Part shown: positions 60,984 through 64,000 of the stretch, in pieces
How positions within the stretch are numbered: position 1 is the first letter of the stretch
How the letters are laid out: every line of letters starts with the position of its first letter
Source of the DNA: Maridesulfovibrio sp.
GTDB lineage: Bacteria; Desulfobacterota; Desulfovibrionia; Desulfovibrionales; Desulfovibrionaceae
Direction: 5' to 3'
NCBI RefSeq assembly: GCF_963666665.1
Contig: NZ_OY762999.1
Span: 4,258,001-4,322,000, forward strand
DNA: 64,000 nt
Translations under genes and position numbers: made by a program
The notes under the pieces: generated by a model
What the model saw: only the letters and a program-made list of their open reading frames with translations
Databases searched by the model: none
Told to the model about the DNA's origin: nothing

Positions 60984-61871
60984 CTACTCCCCAATCCGCC
61001 CTTTATAAAATTCAATGAAATTCCGGACCAGCGGGGTAATTCGTTCCGGATTCCAGATCATGCCGATCTCAAAGGGGTGCAGTTCTATCTCCAAAGGTTT
61101 GAGAGCTATTCCATCGGGGATGGTCCCGGCCGAGTCGCTGTTGATCACTGTCCAGCCTAATCCGGCGGCTACGAAGACGTTTCCGGTATGTTTACGTTCG
61201 TATTGCATGCCTATTTTTAATTCAAGATCCCGCTCTCCAAATATCCTCTGCATCTCTTTTACCCGCATGCGGCAGTATGAGTCGGTGCTGCAGATGTAAG
61301 GCAGTTCTGAAAGGTCTTTCAGGGTCAGCACCTCTTTTTGCGCCAGAGGGTGGCTTGCCGGGATAGCCGCACATGATTCGCATTTGTGCACGGTCATACT
61401 GGCGAGTCCATGCAGGTCAACCAGTTTCATGGTCACAAAGCCAACATGTCTTGTTCCTTCTTTTACAGCATTGACTTGAACGTAAGTATTCTCGTCATGA
61501 AGAACGACATCTATTTCAGGGTAATTATGGATGAAGTCTCCCATAATTTCCGGGAATGCCGATGACAAGGCCAGATAGATAAAGCTTACTTTCAACTTAC
61601 CTGCTGTGCCGTTGCCCATGGCTTGGAGGGTTGTCTTTGAGCGGTCCATGATAGACAGCATTTCCTTGGCTTCCTTAAGGAAATATTTCCCTTCATCGGT
61701 CAGCTCAACTTTGCGGTTGGTGCGTTTGAACAGCTCGACTTCAAGCTCCTCTTCAAGATTTTGAATCTGCCTGCTGAGTGGCGGTTGTTGAATATGGAGC
61801 CTTTCCGCAGCCTTTCCAAAATGAAGTTCTTCGGCAACGGCTTGAAAGTAGCGAAGTTGACGCATGCGCAT
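60984..61871 (-). CDS. LysR-family regulator, first copy of a tandem pair
   Basis: 295 residues, same length as its neighbour, with AAGGT before the ATG at 61871. The DNA-binding helix and linker are near identical to the second copy; the ligand-binding half differs at many places, for example LVDLHGLASMTVHKCESC. It is divergent from a small secreted protein gene across 98 bases, the classic LysR arrangement. The regulated target is plausibly that divergent gene. The ligand is unknown. Confidence 0.95.
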   Translation of the reverse strand: MRMRQLRYFQAVAEELHFGKAAERLHIQQPPLSRQIQNLEEELEVELFKRTNRKVELTDEGKYFLKEAKEMLSIMDRSKTTLQAMGNGTAGKLKVSFIYLALSSAFPEIMGDFIHNYPEIDVVLHDENTYVQVNAVKEGTRHVGFVTMKLVDLHGLASMTVHKCESCAAIPASHPLAQKEVLTLKDLSELPYICSTDSYCRMRVKEMQRIFGERDLELKIGMQYERKHTGNVFVAAGLGWTVINSDSAGTIPDGIALKPLEIELHPFEIGMIWNPERITPLVRNFIEFYKGRIGE

Positions 61872-61969
61872 AATGATACCTTTTTGATCTCAAAAAGCAG
61901 TTAAATGGTATTGGATTGATATTATATGCTGGCGTAAGTTTAATCAAACACAAATTGGAGGTACTCAAA

Positions 61970-62383
61970 ATGTACGGATTGTATTTTTCAGGTTTTGTTA
62001 GCCGGGTCGTTCTCGCAATCGTGTTTGTGATGTCCCTTCTGGTCTTGATGCCGGAATCGTCCACGGCAGGAATGCTGGTGGCAGAGGGCAAAAGAAACCA
62101 CTACATCGCCAATCAGGAAGAGGGAATTGTCTATGTCGTGTACGGTGACGGTGAGTGGGTGCGTTTTGCCGACGGATTCGGGCGTATAAGCGGGCTTTGT
62201 GCTGCTCCTGATAACTCGGTTTATGTGCTCTCTGAATCGCAGCTCAGGCTGTTCCGGGTAGCTGTAAATGGAAAGGTGCAGATGGTCAGGAAGTTAAAAT
62301 CTCGTCCGCAGGCTATTCTTGTGGATCGAGACGGGGAGGTGAAATTTGTTCAGCGAAACGGGGTGGTCACGGGCATCAATTAA
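61970..62383 (+). CDS. secreted protein divergent from the LysR pair
   Basis: 137 residues from ATG 61970 (GGAGG seven bases upstream) with a signal peptide (VVLAIVFVMSLLVLMPESSTA). The mature part has a repeating beta pattern (YIANQEEGIVYVVYGDGEWVRFADGFGRISGLCAAPDNSVYVLSES is one stretch) that suggests a partial NHL- or WD-like beta-propeller; too short for a full propeller. It is divergent from two LysR regulators and closed by a terminator. Function is unknown; the layout suggests LysR control. Confidence 0.72.
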   Translation: MYGLYFSGFVSRVVLAIVFVMSLLVLMPESSTAGMLVAEGKRNHYIANQEEGIVYVVYGDGEWVRFADGFGRISGLCAAPDNSVYVLSESQLRLFRVAVNGKVQMVRKLKSRPQAILVDRDGEVKFVQRNGVVTGIN

Positions 62384-62403
62384 GAGCGTTCATGCAGAAA
62401 AGC

Positions 62404-62439
62404 AAAAAGGATTGAATCTTTCGATTCAATCCTTTTTTT
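62404..62439. terminator. terminator, both directions
   Basis: Perfect stem AAAAAGGATTGAATC with GATTCAATCCTTTTT (loop TTTC), followed by T residues on the plus strand and by T residues on the minus strand. It serves the secreted protein gene and the end of the tRNA cluster. Confidence 0.9.
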
Positions 62440-62447
62440 ATGAAAAG

Positions 62448-62525
62448 TGGCGTCCCCAAGGGGATTTGAACCCCTGTCGCCTGCGTGAAAGGCAGGTGTC
62501 CTGGGCCAGGCTAGACGATGGGGAC
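62448..62525 (-). tRNA. tRNA-Glu (UUC), copy 3 in transcription order
   Basis: 78-nt cloverleaf with acceptor GTCCCC/GGGGAC, anticodon loop CTTTCAC (anticodon TTC), T arm GGTTCAAATCC and encoded CCA. It is identical to the two other tRNA-Glu genes in this cluster. Confidence 0.97.
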
Positions 62526-62621
62526 GCATCTTAAATATGTACCTGCTTCAGTGGCCTGAACACTTTTTAACGAAGCCGGTTTTTATATAAAGACTTGCTT
62601 GGCAAGTCGTTTTTAACTGAG

Positions 62622-62699
62622 TGGCGTCCCCAAGGGGATTTGAACCCCTGTCGCCTGCGTGAAAGGCAGGTGTCCTGGGCCAGGCTAGACGATGGGGAC
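62622..62699 (-). tRNA. tRNA-Glu (UUC), copy 2 in transcription order
   Basis: 78-nt sequence identical to the copies at 62448 and 62797. The spacer to the previous copy is 96 bases and shares its first 55 or so bases with the next spacer. Confidence 0.97.
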
Positions 62700-62796
62700 G
62701 CATCTCAAAATATGTACCTGCTTCAGTGGCCTGAACACTTTTTAACGAAGCTGGATTTATGGGCCGACCTGTCTGGCTGAAGGTCATTTTCACTGA

Positions 62797-62874
62797 TGGC
62801 GTCCCCAAGGGGATTTGAACCCCTGTCGCCTGCGTGAAAGGCAGGTGTCCTGGGCCAGGCTAGACGATGGGGAC
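62797..62874 (-). tRNA. tRNA-Glu (UUC), copy 1 in transcription order
   Basis: 78-nt sequence identical to the other two tRNA-Glu copies; anticodon loop CTTTCAC, CCA encoded. It follows tRNA-Gln by 57 bases. Confidence 0.97.
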
Positions 62875-62889
62875 GCATCTGTATAAAAT

Positions 62890-62921
62890 ACCCGCTTCAG
62901 AAATTTGTTGGTGAAGCGGGT
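62890..62921 (-). terminator. hairpin between tRNA-Gln and tRNA-Glu
   Basis: Perfect 10-bp stem ACCCGCTTCA with TGAAGCGGGT, followed on the minus strand by ATTTTAT. It could terminate or act as a processing point between tRNAs; a similar but imperfect hairpin recurs in the spacers between the tRNA-Glu copies. Confidence 0.5.
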
Positions 62922-62931
62922 GAAATTTGGC

Positions 62932-63006
62932 TGGCTGGGACACAAGGACTCGAACCTTGATTAACGGAACCAGAACCCGTCGTCCTGCCAATTGAACGAT
63001 GTCCCA
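62932..63006 (-). tRNA. tRNA-Gln (CUG)
   Basis: 75-nt cloverleaf: acceptor TGGGACA/TGTCCCA, anticodon stem ACGGG/TCCGT (one G-U pair) with loop TTCTGGT giving anticodon CTG, T arm GGTTCGAGTCC, encoded CCA. The weak U1-A72 type start and the overall shape fit tRNA-Gln. It is the first tRNA of the leftward cluster. Confidence 0.93.
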
Positions 63007-63096
63007 GCAGCGAGAAAGAGGTATATGTAGATTTGAATTTGCTGTCAACTAGAAAATAATTTTTTTTTGCGGAAAGTGAAGGGGAGGGGATTGTGG

Positions 63097-63948
63097 TTAC
63101 CTGAGCATTGATTGTGCTTTTTTGTAAGTTGCAGATCGTTCGGTAAAGTTTTTTCGCGCAATCATGTATAATGAGATTAGATCAGCGAAAATATAGCCTA
63201 AATCAATGTCATCAATGCAAAAATAATCCGTATTAATGTGATCAAAACAAAGAAAACCATATATAGTACGTCCTTCATGGTCTAGATTGGTAAGATCTAG
63301 AAAAATATCTGACATGGAAGAGTTTTTTAATGTTAAGGGGATTATTATTGTTGACTTGTAGCAGGATTTAATACCATCGCGACTCTCATTAGAAGAGTTC
63401 TTCCAGCAGTTAATCCATTCATTATCAATGTTGGTTTTGATTATTGTTAGTTTAGTGGGGCCTTTCTTTTGGAGTCCGGAATATTGATGAATTTTAGCAG
63501 AGTCTAGTCTCGGATTGATGTATAACCCTTTTTGAGCTTTTTCGGGAATGTCGTTGCAGAAATAATAGGTTCCATTTTTTTTAACATATTCAAAACCTGT
63601 ATTGCTGGAACATTCATATTTTGTGTTGTATGTTGTCGCATCGTTTCTGAAGAGATCTACGATTTGATTATCGTAAGTTGATTTAAGACATATTCTTGGT
63701 TCTTCGTTGGCTCTATTTTTATAGAATCCAGCAAGATGGGAGAAGTTTTCATTTACAGCTTCTGCGAATTTTACATTGAGAAATGATATTAGATTATCAA
63801 GTAGAATTTGAATTCTTTCTAGATCCACAGTGCTACTATAAACTTCATTTTTTAGTTCCCTATGAAAATGGCTGGCCAGATAGAAGTACTGCGTAAGTTC
63901 TCCTTGATTGTAGCAAATGGCTTTTCGGGTTTTTCGCAAATAATTCAT
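63097..63948 (-). CDS. hypothetical AT-rich protein, possible GAF-like domain
   Basis: 283 residues from ATG 63948 (AGAGG five bases upstream). It is AT-rich with many Asn, Lys and Ile codons, unlike the housekeeping genes in the window, and lies next to the tRNA cluster. The C-terminal part (IYGFLCFDHINTDYFCIDDIDLGYIFADLISLYMIA) resembles the end of a GAF domain. The remainder is not recognised. The composition and place suggest acquired DNA; the border would lie beyond the right edge. Confidence 0.65.
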   Translation of the reverse strand: MNYLRKTRKAICYNQGELTQYFYLASHFHRELKNEVYSSTVDLERIQILLDNLISFLNVKFAEAVNENFSHLAGFYKNRANEEPRICLKSTYDNQIVDLFRNDATTYNTKYECSSNTGFEYVKKNGTYYFCNDIPEKAQKGLYINPRLDSAKIHQYSGLQKKGPTKLTIIKTNIDNEWINCWKNSSNESRDGIKSCYKSTIIIPLTLKNSSMSDIFLDLTNLDHEGRTIYGFLCFDHINTDYFCIDDIDLGYIFADLISLYMIARKNFTERSATYKKAQSMLR

Positions 63949-64000
63949 TTTATCCTCTCTTGAGGAAATGAGCATGACTTTCTATGAGCTTGCTTCTGTC

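Larger units (their letters stand above)
62448..62874 (-). repeat. tandem repeats of a tRNA-Glu-plus-spacer unit
   Basis: Three tRNA-Glu genes at 174- and 175-base spacing. The spacers after copies are partly repeated too (ATATGTACCTGCTTCAGTGG and onward), with hairpin-forming ACCTGCTTC ... GAAGC. The pattern points to tandem duplication of a unit larger than the tRNA. Confidence 0.85.

Noticed and set aside
62448..62874. Regular direct repeats that might suggest a CRISPR array
   Set aside because: The repeats are complete tRNA-Glu genes with 96-97-base spacers that are themselves partly repeated; no cas genes.

Overview
The window looks like a chromosomal segment of a sulfate-reducing deltaproteobacterium of the Desulfovibrio/Maridesulfovibrio type. 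I infer this from the style of the genes: a DUF1318 lipoprotein beside a YdbH-like protein, the recA-alaS-rplM-rpsI block, LpxK and so a Gram-negative envelope, several large hybrid histidine kinases, Fur-type iron control, and above all an eight-gene 'GAK system' cassette (CofD-like protein, HprK-related kinase, ATP-grasp enzyme, amphi-Trp and XXXCH proteins). No rRNA gene is present, so the genus is an inference.

Layout. 0-3.4 kb: end of a PAS-GGDEF protein, an AT-rich orphan gene, a complete IS3-family element with a frameshift site and target duplication, and tRNA-Pro. 3.5-11.3 kb: orphan AmmeMemoRadiSam radical SAM enzyme, purM, a Sel1-repeat gene broken by one amber codon, selO, and the ydbH/ydbL-like envelope pair. 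11.4-16.2 kb: a solute-binding protein, an uncharacterised radical SAM enzyme, a histidine kinase and an EAL/HDOD protein. 16.4-21.3 kb: rpsI, rplM, alaS and recA on the minus strand. 21.5-31.3 kb: PP-loop enzyme, Ca/Na antiporter, GNAT, POT transporter, Bax-inhibitor-like protein, lpxK, ribonuclease R and an S24 repressor. 31.4-40.7 kb: small accessory proteins (a 55-residue zinc ribbon, an arginase-like UPF0489 protein, a SUEL-type lectin), a phosphodiesterase/nuclease-like enzyme, a solute-binding protein paired with a 1006-residue hybrid kinase, and a NifU-like scaffold. 40.8-51.8 kb: LysR regulator, FemAB-like protein, YqiA-like esterase, a CofD-like paralogue, nfo, a DUF2325 gene with a Fur-box-like site, a second hybrid kinase, ferredoxin-nitroreductase and an exported protein. 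51.9-59.4 kb: the GAK cassette. 59.4-64 kb: HD hydrolase, tandem near-duplicate LysR genes divergent from a secreted protein, three identical tRNA-Glu genes and tRNA-Gln, and an AT-rich orphan gene.

The most interesting region is the GAK cassette. It is transcribed leftward from a promoter region near 59.3 kb that carries an inverted repeat, and it ends at a terminator near 51.87 kb. It combines three nucleotide-dependent enzymes (HprK-like kinase, ATP-grasp ligase, PhoU-APH fusion kinase), a CofD-like transferase, a PHP-like metal protein and three small proteins that look like acceptors or carriers (two amphi-Trp proteins and one XXXCH protein). The biochemical role is unknown. A phosphate- or ligation-based modification of the small proteins or of a linked metabolite is an inference from the families only.
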